A stretch of DNA of 45,405 nt from an uncultured Lachnospiraceae bacterium (GCA_910584725.1 CAJUBE010000037.1:1-45405); one strand, 5' to 3'; shown: positions 1-8,676, counted from the stretch's first letter. Made by a program: numbers and translations. The notes: generated from the sequence alone by a model not told the origin.

Positions 1-41
1 TTTTAATTTGACGTTTTTGTGCGGGAGATAAGAACTTTAAT

Positions 42-677
42 TTGCTGGGCAACACTGAGGGCACGGAGCTGATCGTTGAAGCCCAGGACATGGACAAATA
101 CAGGAATGCCAACACCGCAAAGGGAAGCTCCAGGATATATTTCATGGCAGGAGAGCATGGGATGGAGTGCCGCCGTCTGGCCTGGGACCCGAATTATAAG
201 GGCATAGACGACTGGAGGCTGGCACTCAGGAAAAAAGAAAGGCAGAGAGATGAGGAACGAAAAGAGCTGGGGAATGCCAGCATGTTCAAAGAGGTGCAGA
301 AGCCGGAAGATTTCCTGCAGAAATACCGTATCTACCAGCTGGACTTTGGCATGGAACAGATACCGATCCCTTTTGCATTTGAGGGGATAAAGGGGTTGCA
401 CAGGGCAGGATATGAACAGCCGCCTGCAGGGCAGTACCGCTTGGTGTGGGATTCCGGCCTGCCCTGTGCTGCAGACAGCACGGAAAGGGAAAGGCTGGAG
501 CGGATCAGGCATATTTTCAGCGACAGTATGCCGGAAGGCTACAGGGGGCGGCAGGTAGCGCCCTCTGACGTGCTGGAACTGTATGATGACGGGAGACGCA
601 GCTATTACTATGTGGATACAGGAGGCTTTGAGCCTGTGCGCTTTTCACCGTTTCTGGCAAAACCGATGCAGGGGTGA
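42..677 (+). CDS. Toprim-like tail plus YodL-like domain protein (probably truncated)
   Basis: A 211-residue protein if translation begins at the TTG at 42; no good ribosome site precedes it and stop codons close the frame just upstream. Residues 8-62 resemble the end of a Toprim domain of the kind found in mobile-element replication proteins: an acidic DMD at 16-18 and a KGIDDW motif at 53-58. Residues about 90-205 (starting KYRIYQL) resemble the YodL-like domain found on clostridial conjugative elements. The missing front of the Toprim domain suggests this is the 3' part of a larger gene, broken or begun outside the window. The family reading is by motif only. Confidence 0.55.
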   Translation: MLGNTEGTELIVEAQDMDKYRNANTAKGSSRIYFMAGEHGMECRRLAWDPNYKGIDDWRLALRKKERQRDEERKELGNASMFKEVQKPEDFLQKYRIYQLDFGMEQIPIPFAFEGIKGLHRAGYEQPPAGQYRLVWDSGLPCAADSTERERLERIRHIFSDSMPEGYRGRQVAPSDVLELYDDGRRSYYYVDTGGFEPVRFSPFLAKPMQG

Positions 678-789
678 GAAGTGGAGGGTGCTTGGCAGTA
701 AGCCGAATCCCGCATAGAGGCACAATAATTTACAAGGGCATGGAGTGGAAGATACTGTTCCGTGTCCCTTTTTCTGAAAGGAGACAGGT

Positions 790-2298
790 ATGGATGTATA
801 TGCAGAAAACAACGGAGGATTTCAGGCTGTGGAGGGGGCATCCCCTTTTGATGAGGGCAGCCAGTTTCAGGGGGAAGGCTATACGGAAATGGTTTATCAG
901 GAGCCTGCGGCCGGTCCCGCATGGTATGGAGAAGTGCAGGGAGCGGAAGGGCTCCCTGCCGGAGCTTATCAGGAAACCATGATGCAGGCTGTCGGGTATG
1001 ACAATGCGCAAGGGACGAATGGGCTTCCTGCAGGACAGTATCAGGAAACCGTAATGCAGACAGCAGGAGACAGCAATTTATACGGGACGGAAGATTTTTC
1101 CGCAGTACCGTACCAAGAGCCAGCGGCAGAATACGGGGCGGAGGTTTACATGGGAGAAGCGGATGCCCTGCCCGTGGCACCTGGGCAGGTGCTGTTTCAG
1201 GTAACGGAAGACCAGGGAATGTACCAGGAGGCGGTTTCCCAAATGGGGGAAGGCTTTCTGGCGCAAACAGGGATGCCCCAAATGGAGGAAACAGTATCAG
1301 ATGCAGGGCTGGAGATGCAGGAAATGCAGGTTACAGGGCCGCAGGCAGCAGAGTTTCAGGCCATAGAGATGCAGGCAGCAGAACTGGAGGTCACAGAGCC
1401 GCAGGTAGTAGGTTCAGAGGACGCAGATATGGAGACCGCAGAACCGGAGGTCTCAGGTCAGGAGGCGGCAGATTCCGAAATGACAGACCCGGAGACTGTC
1501 CAAATGGAAACAGCGGAGACAGAGATAGCAACAGAGGCGGAAACAGCCGGGTCAGAAGTGCCGGAAACAGAGGAAGTATCGGATGCCGACAAGGAGGATG
1601 CCGAGGAGGACGATGAGGAAACCAGACGCAGGAAACATGAGGCTGCCGAGGCAGAACGGAAAGCGGAATGGGAAGAAAAGCGGCGGGCGAAAAAGGCTGC
1701 CGAAAGGGAAAAACTGGATCGGATTGCAGGAATGAGCGATGATGCCGCCGCAGCAGCGGCCATAAAGCAGATAGGAGCAGACACGGAAAAACTGACCCGC
1801 AGGAACATGAAGGCCTGCGTGGCCGAGTATATCCAGATCCTGTGCCTGGAGGATCCCAGGTTTGCCCGCATGGTGATGCACCCCCACAAGAGCATGATCC
1901 ACTGTTTCCAGTACATCAACCGCAAGGCATGGGATTATGCACGGGAAGAAATGAAAGCCGATGGAATCAAACCGGGAACAGGGCAGCAGGGGTATGGGTG
2001 TGACGTCCCCGATGACCTGTGCTATCAGTGGGCGGAAGATTATTTCCGGGATCCCCTTGTAGAGGAAGATGAGCAGGAAGAGGAAGAATTCGTCCCCAAG
2101 CCTTATGTGCCAAGGGCAGGTTATAAGCCGCCTGCAAAAAAGAAAGCAGAGAAAAAAGGAAAGAAGGCTCCCGAAAAAAAGCCGGTAAAGAAGACCCCTG
2201 AAAAGAAGCCGGAACCGAAAAAGAAGGAAGCGGAGACGGAAATGGCAGGTCAGTTATCCCTGATGGATATGGTGTCACAGGGAAACAAGGCGAGTTAG
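790..2298 (+). CDS. PcfK-like mobile-element protein with long acidic repeat region
   Basis: A 502-residue protein with GAAAGGAG ribosome site ahead of ATG 790. Residues 1-170 contain imperfect repeats around YQE and Gln/Gly-rich stretches. Residues 170-270 are a Glu/Thr/Ala low-complexity region rich in METAE and EPEV units, followed by a charged coiled coil to about 310. Residues 312-430 match the PcfK family (RRNMKACVAEYI, then HPHKSMIHCFQYIN and the WAEDYF segment). A Lys/Pro-rich tail ends the protein. PcfK proteins are encoded on conjugative plasmids and related elements; their biochemical role is not settled. The gene sits just before the PcfJ-like gene, the usual partner. Confidence 0.8.
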   Translation: MDVYAENNGGFQAVEGASPFDEGSQFQGEGYTEMVYQEPAAGPAWYGEVQGAEGLPAGAYQETMMQAVGYDNAQGTNGLPAGQYQETVMQTAGDSNLYGTEDFSAVPYQEPAAEYGAEVYMGEADALPVAPGQVLFQVTEDQGMYQEAVSQMGEGFLAQTGMPQMEETVSDAGLEMQEMQVTGPQAAEFQAIEMQAAELEVTEPQVVGSEDADMETAEPEVSGQEAADSEMTDPETVQMETAETEIATEAETAGSEVPETEEVSDADKEDAEEDDEETRRRKHEAAEAERKAEWEEKRRAKKAAEREKLDRIAGMSDDAAAAAAIKQIGADTEKLTRRNMKACVAEYIQILCLEDPRFARMVMHPHKSMIHCFQYINRKAWDYAREEMKADGIKPGTGQQGYGCDVPDDLCYQWAEDYFRDPLVEEDEQEEEEFVPKPYVPRAGYKPPAKKKAEKKGKKAPEKKPVKKTPEKKPEPKKKEAETEMAGQLSLMDMVSQGNKAS

Positions 2299-2318
2299 GG
2301 CAGCAGGGAGAAAAGCAG

Positions 2319-2345
2319 GGCGGAGTCTGGCACTCCGCCTGTTTT
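2319..2345 (+). terminator. Rho-independent terminator after the PcfK-like gene
   Basis: GGCGGAGT (2319-2326) pairs with ACTCCGCC (2332-2339) around a 5-base loop, followed by GTTTT. The pairing continues outward with small bulges. It lies between the PcfK-like stop and the next ribosome site. Confidence 0.65.
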
Positions 2346-2378
2346 CCCTTCCATATTTCATAAGAGAGGAGCAAAGAA

Positions 2379-2927
2379 ATGATTGCGTACAAGGCATTTG
2401 AGCAAGGGCGTGTCTGCCTGGGATACCAGTTTTCCATGGGAATGAACCGGACGGACAAGGCCAACTGCCGGCAAAACGGTTTTCACTGCGCTGAAAATCC
2501 CCTTGACTGTCTGACCTACTATCCTGACATGGATCAGTCGGAATATTACATTGTCGATGCGGGAGGGGATATTGACGAGGATGGCTGGGACTCAAAAATT
2601 TCCTGCACGGAACTTACGGTCTTGAAAAAACTGACTCACAGGGACTTTTTCCTGCATGGTCTGGCCTATATGGCGGACCATCCATTGCGGGAATGGAACC
2701 GCCATGTAAAAAAAGACAGGGCGGAGGCAGTGTGCGGCTATGTGGTTGTAAGGGGAACGGATCCCGTAGCAAAAGGGCAGGCGGGGGACATCTTGGCATT
2801 GGCTAAAGAAGATACAGACACGGGCGTTGTCAAACAGATTGCGCTCACCGTTGTGGATGGAGTGGAGGTTATGCCAGATAAATGGTATGACGTGAATTTA
2901 AAGGAAAGGCAGGTCATGATGTTATGA
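2379..2927 (+). CDS. Conserved mobile-element protein, DUF7666-like
   Basis: A 182-residue protein preceded by GAGAGGAG. The N-terminus (MIAYKAF, then a GFHCAENPLDCLTYY segment at about 35-50) has the layout of the DUF7666 family, small proteins seen beside PcfJ-type genes and in phages, with a conserved GFH-C-NPLD core. No catalytic motif was recognised and the function is unknown. Its stop overlaps the ATG of the PcfJ-like gene (ATGA), so the two are translationally coupled. Confidence 0.7.
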   Translation: MIAYKAFEQGRVCLGYQFSMGMNRTDKANCRQNGFHCAENPLDCLTYYPDMDQSEYYIVDAGGDIDEDGWDSKISCTELTVLKKLTHRDFFLHGLAYMADHPLREWNRHVKKDRAEAVCGYVVVRGTDPVAKGQAGDILALAKEDTDTGVVKQIALTVVDGVEVMPDKWYDVNLKERQVMML

Positions 2928-5107
2928 AAAAAACAGAGCTGAAAAAATTACGGACATTGAAAGCTACAAAAAAGATGATGAAGATGGCGGCGGACGATAC
3001 CGTGAAAAGGGAACGGGTGGGAACATGGTTAAATACCCGCATAAGGGAAGTATACGGGTACGGGCTCTATATGCGCTGCCAGATCTTAGGCGGAATCCTA
3101 AAGGTGGCCTTTTTCCTGCCGGAGCATATGAGGATGGGGGCTGTCCTGCCCGCCTATGAATTATTCATCAACAAAGAGACCGGGCAGTTCCTGACCTATG
3201 ACAGGCTGCTGGATCGGTGGCTGACGGCAAAGCTGGATATGCTCCCCTGGCCGGAGTATGTTTATTGTTCAGAAAAGAAATGGATCAATCCGGAGGGGTT
3301 CAAGTCCATAAAAAGGTATCTCGGCATGTCCCGGGGCGGATACAACGGCATCCTGGAATACCAGCTCAAGGTCAGGGCGGATGAACTGAAACAGCGCCAT
3401 AAGCGGGAGACAGACCCTTGGGACATGGATATGGAGCAGACGCCCGAACTTCCCAGGGATTGGGACAGATGGGTGTCAAAGGTTGGGATACAGGAAAACT
3501 ACATTTTTTATCATTATGACCGTAGGGGCGTCACAGAAGGGTACTGTACTTATTGTGAAAAAGAAGTGCCGGTCAGCCGTCCGAAACACAATAAGAAGGG
3601 CACCTGCCCGTGCTGCCGCCATGTGGTCACATTTAAGTCGGAAGGCAGGGCGGCAGGCACCGTAAGGACGCAGGAGGTATGTATGTACCTGATACAGCGC
3701 TGTGAGGACGGCCTGATGATCCGTGAGTTCACGGGGGACAGGGCTCACAAGAAACCGGATTACCACAAGGCGGAATGCCGGTTCAGCGAAGTCAGGAGGG
3801 CCATCTTCGACAGTGAGGGGCATGGTCTGCGGGCATATTACTGGGGGGATTATAAGCACTCCGAAATGCGGTGGATCAGGACCCAAATCTGTTCCCCTAT
3901 GCAACAATCGTATTATTACTATTACAGAACTTATGAAGGGCGTGTATATGGGCGCACCCTGCCGGATCTGGCAAAAAAAGAACTGAAAAAGACCGGGCTG
4001 GTGGAAGCGATTGCCCTGGCAAAGGAGATCGACCCGGAAAGATACCTGGCGGCTCTGGCAAGTGTACCGGAAATAGAGCAGCTTGTAAAGGCCGGGCTGT
4101 TTACTCTGGCACAGGAATGTATGTACGGCAGGGTCTCCATTACTGACTGTTTCAAGAACCGCCTGTATGGCGGCTTGAAAAAATTGCTGGGGATAGATTC
4201 CCAAGAATTGGCAAGGCTGCGCAAGTGCGATGGCGGAAGCCGTTTCCTGAAATGGCTGCAGTATGAGAAAGCCACCGGGAAGATGATTCCTGACCATGTG
4301 ATCAAATGGTTCTGCCAGGAGGATATCAGCGCGGAAAAACTGGGGTTTATCAGCGGCCGCATGAGTGTACTGCAGGTTTATAACTATATAAGGCGGCAGA
4401 TGAAGGAGAACGGCATGAAGAGCAGTGAAGTCCTGACAACGTGGAGCGACTACCTGGCAATGGCGGAACGCTTCCACATGGATACGCAGGACGCCATCAT
4501 TTACCGGGTGAGGAAACTGCGCAGGCGGCATGATGAGCTGGTGGAAAGGAGCCGTAGCAGCAAAACGCTGGTGATGAGGGCTTACGAGATCCTGAAAAAA
4601 TATCCCCATGTGGAAGAAATTTATGAATCCATCAGGGATATTTATGAATACAGTGATACAGAGTATTCGATTGTAATCCCGCACTGCATTGAGGACGTGC
4701 TGCGAGAGGGCGATAATCTCCACCATTGCGTTGGTAGCAGCGACCGTTACTGGGAGAGGATCGAGCGCAGGGAAAGCTATGTCCTGTTCCTGCGCCGCAG
4801 CGGTGATGTGGAAAAAGCCCATTACACGCTGGAGGTGGAGCCTGACGGGACGGTGCGCCAGAAACGGACCATGTATGACAGGCAGGAGGCGGACATTGAA
4901 GAAGCCAAGAAGTTCCTGAAAAAATGGCAGAAGGAAGTGGCAAAGCGGGTCAGCAGCGAGGAAAAGCAGCTTGCCCGGATCAGCCAGGAACTGCGGGAAC
5001 AGGAATTTGCAGAAATGCGGGAAAAGCAGCTGGTCATCCATACCGGTGAGCTGTCAGGAAAACTGCTGGTGGATGTGCTGACAGAGGACCTGATGGAAGC
5101 AGCATAA
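2924..5107 (+). CDS. PcfJ-like protein
   Basis: A 727-residue protein starting at the ATGA overlap with the upstream gene. A zinc ribbon of two CxxC pairs (CTYC and CPCC) lies at residues about 208-235. The C-terminal PcfJ core spans roughly 580-690, with the signature IVIPHCIEDVLREGDNLHHCVG reading as xIPxxxxDxxxEGxxLHHCVG, then the HYTLEV segment. A charged helical tail follows. PcfJ genes belong to conjugative plasmid and ICE operons with PcfK, as here; the molecular role is not established. Length is somewhat greater than a minimal PcfJ because of the N-terminal region with the zinc ribbon. Confidence 0.82.
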   Translation: MKKTELKKLRTLKATKKMMKMAADDTVKRERVGTWLNTRIREVYGYGLYMRCQILGGILKVAFFLPEHMRMGAVLPAYELFINKETGQFLTYDRLLDRWLTAKLDMLPWPEYVYCSEKKWINPEGFKSIKRYLGMSRGGYNGILEYQLKVRADELKQRHKRETDPWDMDMEQTPELPRDWDRWVSKVGIQENYIFYHYDRRGVTEGYCTYCEKEVPVSRPKHNKKGTCPCCRHVVTFKSEGRAAGTVRTQEVCMYLIQRCEDGLMIREFTGDRAHKKPDYHKAECRFSEVRRAIFDSEGHGLRAYYWGDYKHSEMRWIRTQICSPMQQSYYYYYRTYEGRVYGRTLPDLAKKELKKTGLVEAIALAKEIDPERYLAALASVPEIEQLVKAGLFTLAQECMYGRVSITDCFKNRLYGGLKKLLGIDSQELARLRKCDGGSRFLKWLQYEKATGKMIPDHVIKWFCQEDISAEKLGFISGRMSVLQVYNYIRRQMKENGMKSSEVLTTWSDYLAMAERFHMDTQDAIIYRVRKLRRRHDELVERSRSSKTLVMRAYEILKKYPHVEEIYESIRDIYEYSDTEYSIVIPHCIEDVLREGDNLHHCVGSSDRYWERIERRESYVLFLRRSGDVEKAHYTLEVEPDGTVRQKRTMYDRQEADIEEAKKFLKKWQKEVAKRVSSEEKQLARISQELREQEFAEMREKQLVIHTGELSGKLLVDVLTEDLMEAA

Positions 5108-5127
5108 GAGAAATGGGAGGATAAAAA

Positions 5128-5751
5128 ATGGAGCGTACCATGGTAAAAATATGTGCGGAGGGGGAATTTGTTTCCCTGAGGACCTATTCCAGAAAATACG
5201 GCAGGTCGGGGCAGTTTTTTCTGTGGCGGAAGGAGCTTGATGAACTGGGAACGAAAGGGAAACTGCTCGGCTCTGACGGCTATTCCTATGCACGTCTGTA
5301 TCTGCATAAAAGCCAGGAGGGAGAGGAAATCCTGAAGGTTGAGATCACCTGGCTGCACAGCAGCGGAAACGAGCTGATAGGGCGGCTGGAACGGCTTTCC
5401 CTTGTGTATCAGGATTTTCTGTGCTGTGTGGAAGAAAGTGCCCTGGCAGGCGGAAAGATCTGCAGGCGGCTGTCCCTGCCGGAATGCCACAGGCCGGTTA
5501 TAGAATTCAACAGCCGCCATAACCTGAAAAAGGTTGCCAGGATAAAGGGGATGCGCAGAAAACTGGGCAAATTTCTTGACCGCCATTTCCGGTGGCCGGA
5601 TGCGGTAAGGATACAGATTGTGGATGACAGCTGTGTCCCTTACAGCTTTTTCTTCCGGGAGGAACGCCTAAACGGAAATGGCATCTGCGGCGGGATCATC
5701 CTGCATGGGCAGGAGGATCTTAAGAAAGCCTGCTATGGGATGCACACCTGA
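5128..5751 (+). CDS. Unknown 207-residue mobile-element protein
   Basis: A 207-residue protein with a clear ribosome site (GGGAGGAT) and ATG at 5128, 20 bases after the PcfJ-like gene, so probably the last gene of that operon. It is basic, without signal peptide or membrane segment. The N-terminal part has alternating beta-like segments and the C-terminal half has a Lys/Arg-rich stretch (NLKKVARIKGMRRKLGKF, about 133-150) that could bind nucleic acid. I do not recognise the family. Confidence 0.6.
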   Translation: MERTMVKICAEGEFVSLRTYSRKYGRSGQFFLWRKELDELGTKGKLLGSDGYSYARLYLHKSQEGEEILKVEITWLHSSGNELIGRLERLSLVYQDFLCCVEESALAGGKICRRLSLPECHRPVIEFNSRHNLKKVARIKGMRRKLGKFLDRHFRWPDAVRIQIVDDSCVPYSFFFREERLNGNGICGGIILHGQEDLKKACYGMHT

Positions 5752-5760
5752 AAAATTTAA

Positions 5761-5789
5761 TTGATTCCCTAGCAGGGCTGGGGTATAAT
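5761..5789 (+). promoter_or_regulatory. Promoter of the PD-(D/E)XK nuclease gene
   Basis: TTGATT (5761-5766) and TATAAT (5784-5789) are separated by 17 bases, close to a sigma-A consensus. It lies upstream of the nuclease gene and after the end of the PcfJ operon. Confidence 0.6.
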
Positions 5790-5791
5790 AA

Positions 5792-5837
5792 GTGTGAGGT
5801 CATATGCCTTCTGCAATCGGCTGTACGATTCTCACAC
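5792..5837 (+). promoter_or_regulatory. Structured 5' leader of the nuclease gene
   Basis: GTGTGAG (5792-5798) is the perfect reverse complement of CTCACAC (5831-5837). An inner stem AATCG (5815-5819) with CGATT (5826-5830) abuts the right arm. The structure starts where transcription from the promoter would start, so it may be an mRNA 5' stem or a dyad operator. Confidence 0.4.
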
Positions 5838-5862
5838 AGAGAAACAAAAGGAGGAATGACCG

Positions 5863-6819
5863 ATGGATAAGACATCCATGGACACAGAAATAAAGAACAT
5901 GGTACGGGCGTCAGACAAGGATGCACAGTACGATGAAAAGGCAAAACGCCTGCTGGGGCACAAATATGTTTTAGCACACATACTTGTGAACACAGTGGAT
6001 GAATTTAAGGGTATGGCGCCCAAAGAGGCTGTCCAGTACATTGAAGGAGAGCCGTTCATCGGCGTGGTGCCGGTAGAGCCGGGGCTGACAAATGTTCAGA
6101 AAGATGATCCTGAGGTAAAAGGACAGAGGATTATCGGCCTGAATTCCGAAAATACGGAAATCAACGAAGGATTGGTAAGGTTTGATATTATTTTTTATGT
6201 ACGTATGAGGGACGGCTTATCACAGATAATCGTCAATGTGGAAAGCCAGAAGGATGAACCGTTGGGGTACGACCTCCTGGACAGGGCAGTCTTTTATGTG
6301 AGCCGTCTGATTTCCTCACAGAAGGAAAGGGACTTTGTCCATACTAACTATAATGACATCCGCCGTGTATTCAGCATTTGGGTTTGTTTGAATCTGGATG
6401 AAAACAGTATGGGTTATGTGCATCTTGCATATGATAAGCTCATAGGGGATTACCAGTGCAGGGGAAGGCTGGATCTGCTAAACATCGTGCTGATCGGCCT
6501 GTCAAACGAGCTGCCGGAGCGTGATGAAAGGCATGAACTTCACCGCCTGTTAGGAGCACTGCTGTCAAAGCAGCTTTCCGTAGATGAAAAACTGGCAATC
6601 ATTGAGAAGGAGTATAACATTCCGGCGGAGACCGGCATAAGAAAGGAAGTGGCGAGTATGTGCAACCTGAGTCAGGGTATCAGAGAAGATGCACAGGCAG
6701 AAATCATTATGAATATGTACAGGAACGGTTTTACTATCGAGCAGATAGAGATAGCCGTAGAAAAAACCGCGGAGGAAATAAAGGCTATCATAAAAAAGCG
6801 GGAGCTGGTTCTGGCATAG
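5863..6819 (+). CDS. PD-(D/E)XK nuclease family protein (Rpn/transposase-associated)
   Basis: A 318-residue protein with AAAGGAGG ahead of ATG 5863. The middle holds the PD-(D/E)XK-type core: D108 in the VRFDIIFYV strand and an E127-x-Q129 motif in the NVESQ strand, followed by the helical YDLLDRAVFYVSRL segment. This arrangement is typical of proteins annotated as Rpn recombination-promoting nuclease or PD-(D/E)XK nuclease family transposase. The C-terminal helices (GIREDAQAEIIMNMYRNGF onward) resemble the small helical tail often seen in this family. It likely cuts DNA; the biological role in this element is not shown. It has its own promoter and terminator. Confidence 0.8.
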   Translation: MDKTSMDTEIKNMVRASDKDAQYDEKAKRLLGHKYVLAHILVNTVDEFKGMAPKEAVQYIEGEPFIGVVPVEPGLTNVQKDDPEVKGQRIIGLNSENTEINEGLVRFDIIFYVRMRDGLSQIIVNVESQKDEPLGYDLLDRAVFYVSRLISSQKERDFVHTNYNDIRRVFSIWVCLNLDENSMGYVHLAYDKLIGDYQCRGRLDLLNIVLIGLSNELPERDERHELHRLLGALLSKQLSVDEKLAIIEKEYNIPAETGIRKEVASMCNLSQGIREDAQAEIIMNMYRNGFTIEQIEIAVEKTAEEIKAIIKKRELVLA

Positions 6820-6849
6820 CTTTCAGTGCCGTACAGTTAGAACAGAAAG

Positions 6850-6884
6850 CAGCAGATCATGAAATGTGGTCTGCTGTTTTTTTT
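6850..6884 (+). terminator. Rho-independent terminator after the nuclease gene
   Basis: CAGCAGATC (6850-6858) pairs with GGTCTGCTG (6868-6876) with one G-T pair, followed by eight T (6877-6884). Confidence 0.78.
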
Positions 6885-6913
6885 GACTTTTTTCTTCCGC
6901 TGTGTTGAAAAAT

Positions 6914-6950
6914 TGCGTAATCCATGCGTAAAGGATATGTATAATACGCA
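6914..6950 (+). promoter_or_regulatory. Putative ParR-binding repeats and -10 box upstream of parM
   Basis: TGCGTA occurs at 6914 and 6925, one 11-base step apart, and inverted as TACGCA at 6945. A TATAAT lies between them at 6940-6945. Partition operons of the ParM type are commonly autoregulated by the adaptor binding short iterated sites near the promoter, and 11-base spacing fits that. No good -35 is visible. Confidence 0.4.
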
Positions 6951-6969
6951 AAAAGAGGAGGCAAAAATT

Positions 6970-7884
6970 ATGTTGATCGCAATCGACCATGGAAACAAAC
7001 AAATGAAGACCGTCAACTGCCCACCCTTCGTGTCCGGGCTGGCGGAAAGCAGTACAAAGCCCTTTGGAAGTAATATCCTGATGTACCGGGACAGGTTCTA
7101 TACGCTGTCAAACCAGCGTATCCCGTACAAAAGGGACAAGACAGAGGATGACCGTTTCTTTATCCTTACCCTGTTCGGAATCGCACAGGAGCTCCAGGCT
7201 AAGGGGATATATGGGGAGTCGCTGCAGCGCGTCCGGCTTGCTGTAGGGCTGCCGCCTGCACATTACGGGGCACAGCACCAGGCGTTTGTCCGGTATTTTT
7301 CTGACCGGGGTGTGGTAAAATTTAGCTATCGGGGAAAGAACCATGCGGTTTATATTGAAGATGTGCGCTGCTATCCCCAGGCTTATGCAGCGGCAGTCAC
7401 CATGATGGACAGGCTGGTGGAGAGCCCTAAGGTGCTGATCGTGGACATTGGCGGCTTTACGGCAGATTACCTGATGATGCGTTCAGGGCGTGCTGATCTG
7501 GCCGTGTGTGACTCTTTGGAAAACGGGGTGATCGTGCTCTATAACCAGATTCGCACCAAAGCAAACTCAGAGTTTGACATCCTGCTTGACGAAACAGACA
7601 TTGACAGTATCCTGGGAGGCAGGGCCGGCAGTTCTGTCTCTGGGGTGGCCGCCCTGGTGGAACGGACGGCTCAGGGCTTTGTCAATGACCTGACAAACGG
7701 ACTGAGGGAGCGGATGCTTGACCTGTCCTCCGGCAGAGTGGTATTTGTGGGCGGCGGGGCTGTGCTGCTGCGCAGGCTGATTGAGAACTCCGGGAAAGTG
7801 GGGAATGCTTTGTTTGTGGAGGATGTGAGCGCCAACGCAAAGGGATATGAATTTCTTTACCGGATGGAAACAGCAGGCAGGTGA
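6970..7884 (+). CDS. parM: ParM-like actin-fold partition ATPase
   Basis: A 304-residue protein; ATG 6970 is chosen because AGAGGAGG ends nine bases upstream, although the frame is open further 5'. Actin-fold nucleotide motifs are visible in order: IAIDHGN (residues 4-9, phosphate 1), IVDIGGFTADY (157-167, phosphate 2) and VFVGGGAVLL (258-267, adenosine). Such proteins polymerise into filaments that push plasmid or ICE copies apart. The size is normal for ParM/StbA/Alp-type proteins. The next gene, four bases downstream, has the form of the DNA-binding adaptor. Confidence 0.85.
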   Translation: MLIAIDHGNKQMKTVNCPPFVSGLAESSTKPFGSNILMYRDRFYTLSNQRIPYKRDKTEDDRFFILTLFGIAQELQAKGIYGESLQRVRLAVGLPPAHYGAQHQAFVRYFSDRGVVKFSYRGKNHAVYIEDVRCYPQAYAAAVTMMDRLVESPKVLIVDIGGFTADYLMMRSGRADLAVCDSLENGVIVLYNQIRTKANSEFDILLDETDIDSILGGRAGSSVSGVAALVERTAQGFVNDLTNGLRERMLDLSSGRVVFVGGGAVLLRRLIENSGKVGNALFVEDVSANAKGYEFLYRMETAGR

Positions 7885-7888
7885 GCCT

Positions 7889-8320
7889 ATGAAAGAGAAG
7901 AAAGACCGGGAGCGGTTCAGCATCAAGTTCAATGAAAATGATCCTGCCCATGCCGCAGTCATACGCCTGCTGGAGAAACAAGGAGCGCACAGGAAGGCGC
8001 AGTTTATTGTCAATGCGGTTCTGCACTATGTAAATTGTAAAGAGGCGCCTGATATTTCCATAGCACAGGCAGCAGACAGAGCATCCATAGAAAAGATTGT
8101 GATGGAGATTCTGCACGGCAGAGATGGCGGGCAGCAGGGTGCCGTGGATGAGTCAGATTGCGGGAAGAAAATAAAGACATCGCCAACATCTGCAGAGTTA
8201 TTGCAGCAGAAATGCAGCGCCCGATCCGAACAAAAAGAAAGCGAATTTGTACAGACGGAAATGGACGAAGATACATGGTCTATGATTGCCGATACCATGT
8301 CGGCATTTCGTAACAGTTAA
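7889..8320 (+). CDS. ParR-like partition adaptor
   Basis: A 143-residue protein starting at ATG 7889, directly after the parM stop. Residues 1-50 (RFSIKFNENDPAHAAVIRLLEKQG, then RKAQFIVNAVLHYV) have the strand-helix-helix outline of an RHH DNA-binding domain, as in ParR/StbB adaptors. The acidic, Ser/Gln-rich C-terminus would be the filament-contacting part. The assignment rests on size, N-terminal fold outline and position after parM. The upstream TGCGTA repeats are its likely sites. Confidence 0.65.
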   Translation: MKEKKDRERFSIKFNENDPAHAAVIRLLEKQGAHRKAQFIVNAVLHYVNCKEAPDISIAQAADRASIEKIVMEILHGRDGGQQGAVDESDCGKKIKTSPTSAELLQQKCSARSEQKESEFVQTEMDEDTWSMIADTMSAFRNS

Positions 8321-8368
8321 GCGGTCTAAGAAGAATGTAAAACAGGATGTTTTTCGCTAAAATTGATT

Positions 8369-8394
8369 CTGCGGCAATGAGTTATGTGCCGCAG
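8369..8394. repeat. Short palindromic hairpin
   Basis: CTGCGGCA (8369-8376) is the exact reverse complement of TGCCGCAG (8387-8394), with a 10-base loop. No T-run follows, so it may be an mRNA 3'-end stem or an operator for a dimeric protein. Confidence 0.4.
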
Positions 8395-8442
8395 GGGTCA
8401 CGTATTCCGTTGCTTACAGCGAAGATATTAAATTCATGTATG

Positions 8443-8470
8443 ATGGCAGGCCTCAGGGCTTGCCATTTTT
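8443..8470 (+). terminator. Rho-independent terminator of the partition operon
   Basis: ATGGCAGGC (8443-8451) pairs with GCTTGCCAT (8458-8466) with one mismatch-type G-T pair, and a T-run extends to 8470. Confidence 0.7.
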
Positions 8471-8628
8471 ACTGTCCACAGAATGAACCAGACGCTAATA
8501 AGTAGCTATATAAGCGCAGAATGACCTGAAAAAGTGTCAAAGTCTGTCCTCAATTTCATCATAATTTCTAATATACAGAAAGCGTTTAGTATGTAAAAGC
8601 CCTCGAAAACCAAAAATATAACCAATAT

Positions 8629-8676
8629 CAGTTATGTATTCAGTTATATACATCTAAGCATAAAAATGGATATACT
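8629..8676 (+). promoter_or_regulatory. Activator-type promoter with 12-bp direct repeats (module 1)
   Basis: CAGTTATGT (8629-8637) and CAGTTATAT (8641-8649) are one 12-bp step apart. A -10 box TATACT lies at 8671-8676 without a recognisable -35, so the repeats probably bind an activator at the -35 position. An inverted ATAACC at 8618-8623 faces them. The same architecture stands before the homologous gene at 42027. Confidence 0.5.

Noticed and set aside
3476..5041. Long minus-strand open frame of 521 codons opposite the PcfJ-like gene
   Set aside because: It is antisense to a gene with a clear zinc ribbon and PcfJ signature, lacks a ribosome site and has a composition expected of a shadow frame.
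8321..8628. Small RNA gene or origin of transfer in the intergenic region
   Set aside because: Only a short palindrome and a terminator are visible; no nick-site motif or promoter/terminator pair defines an RNA.
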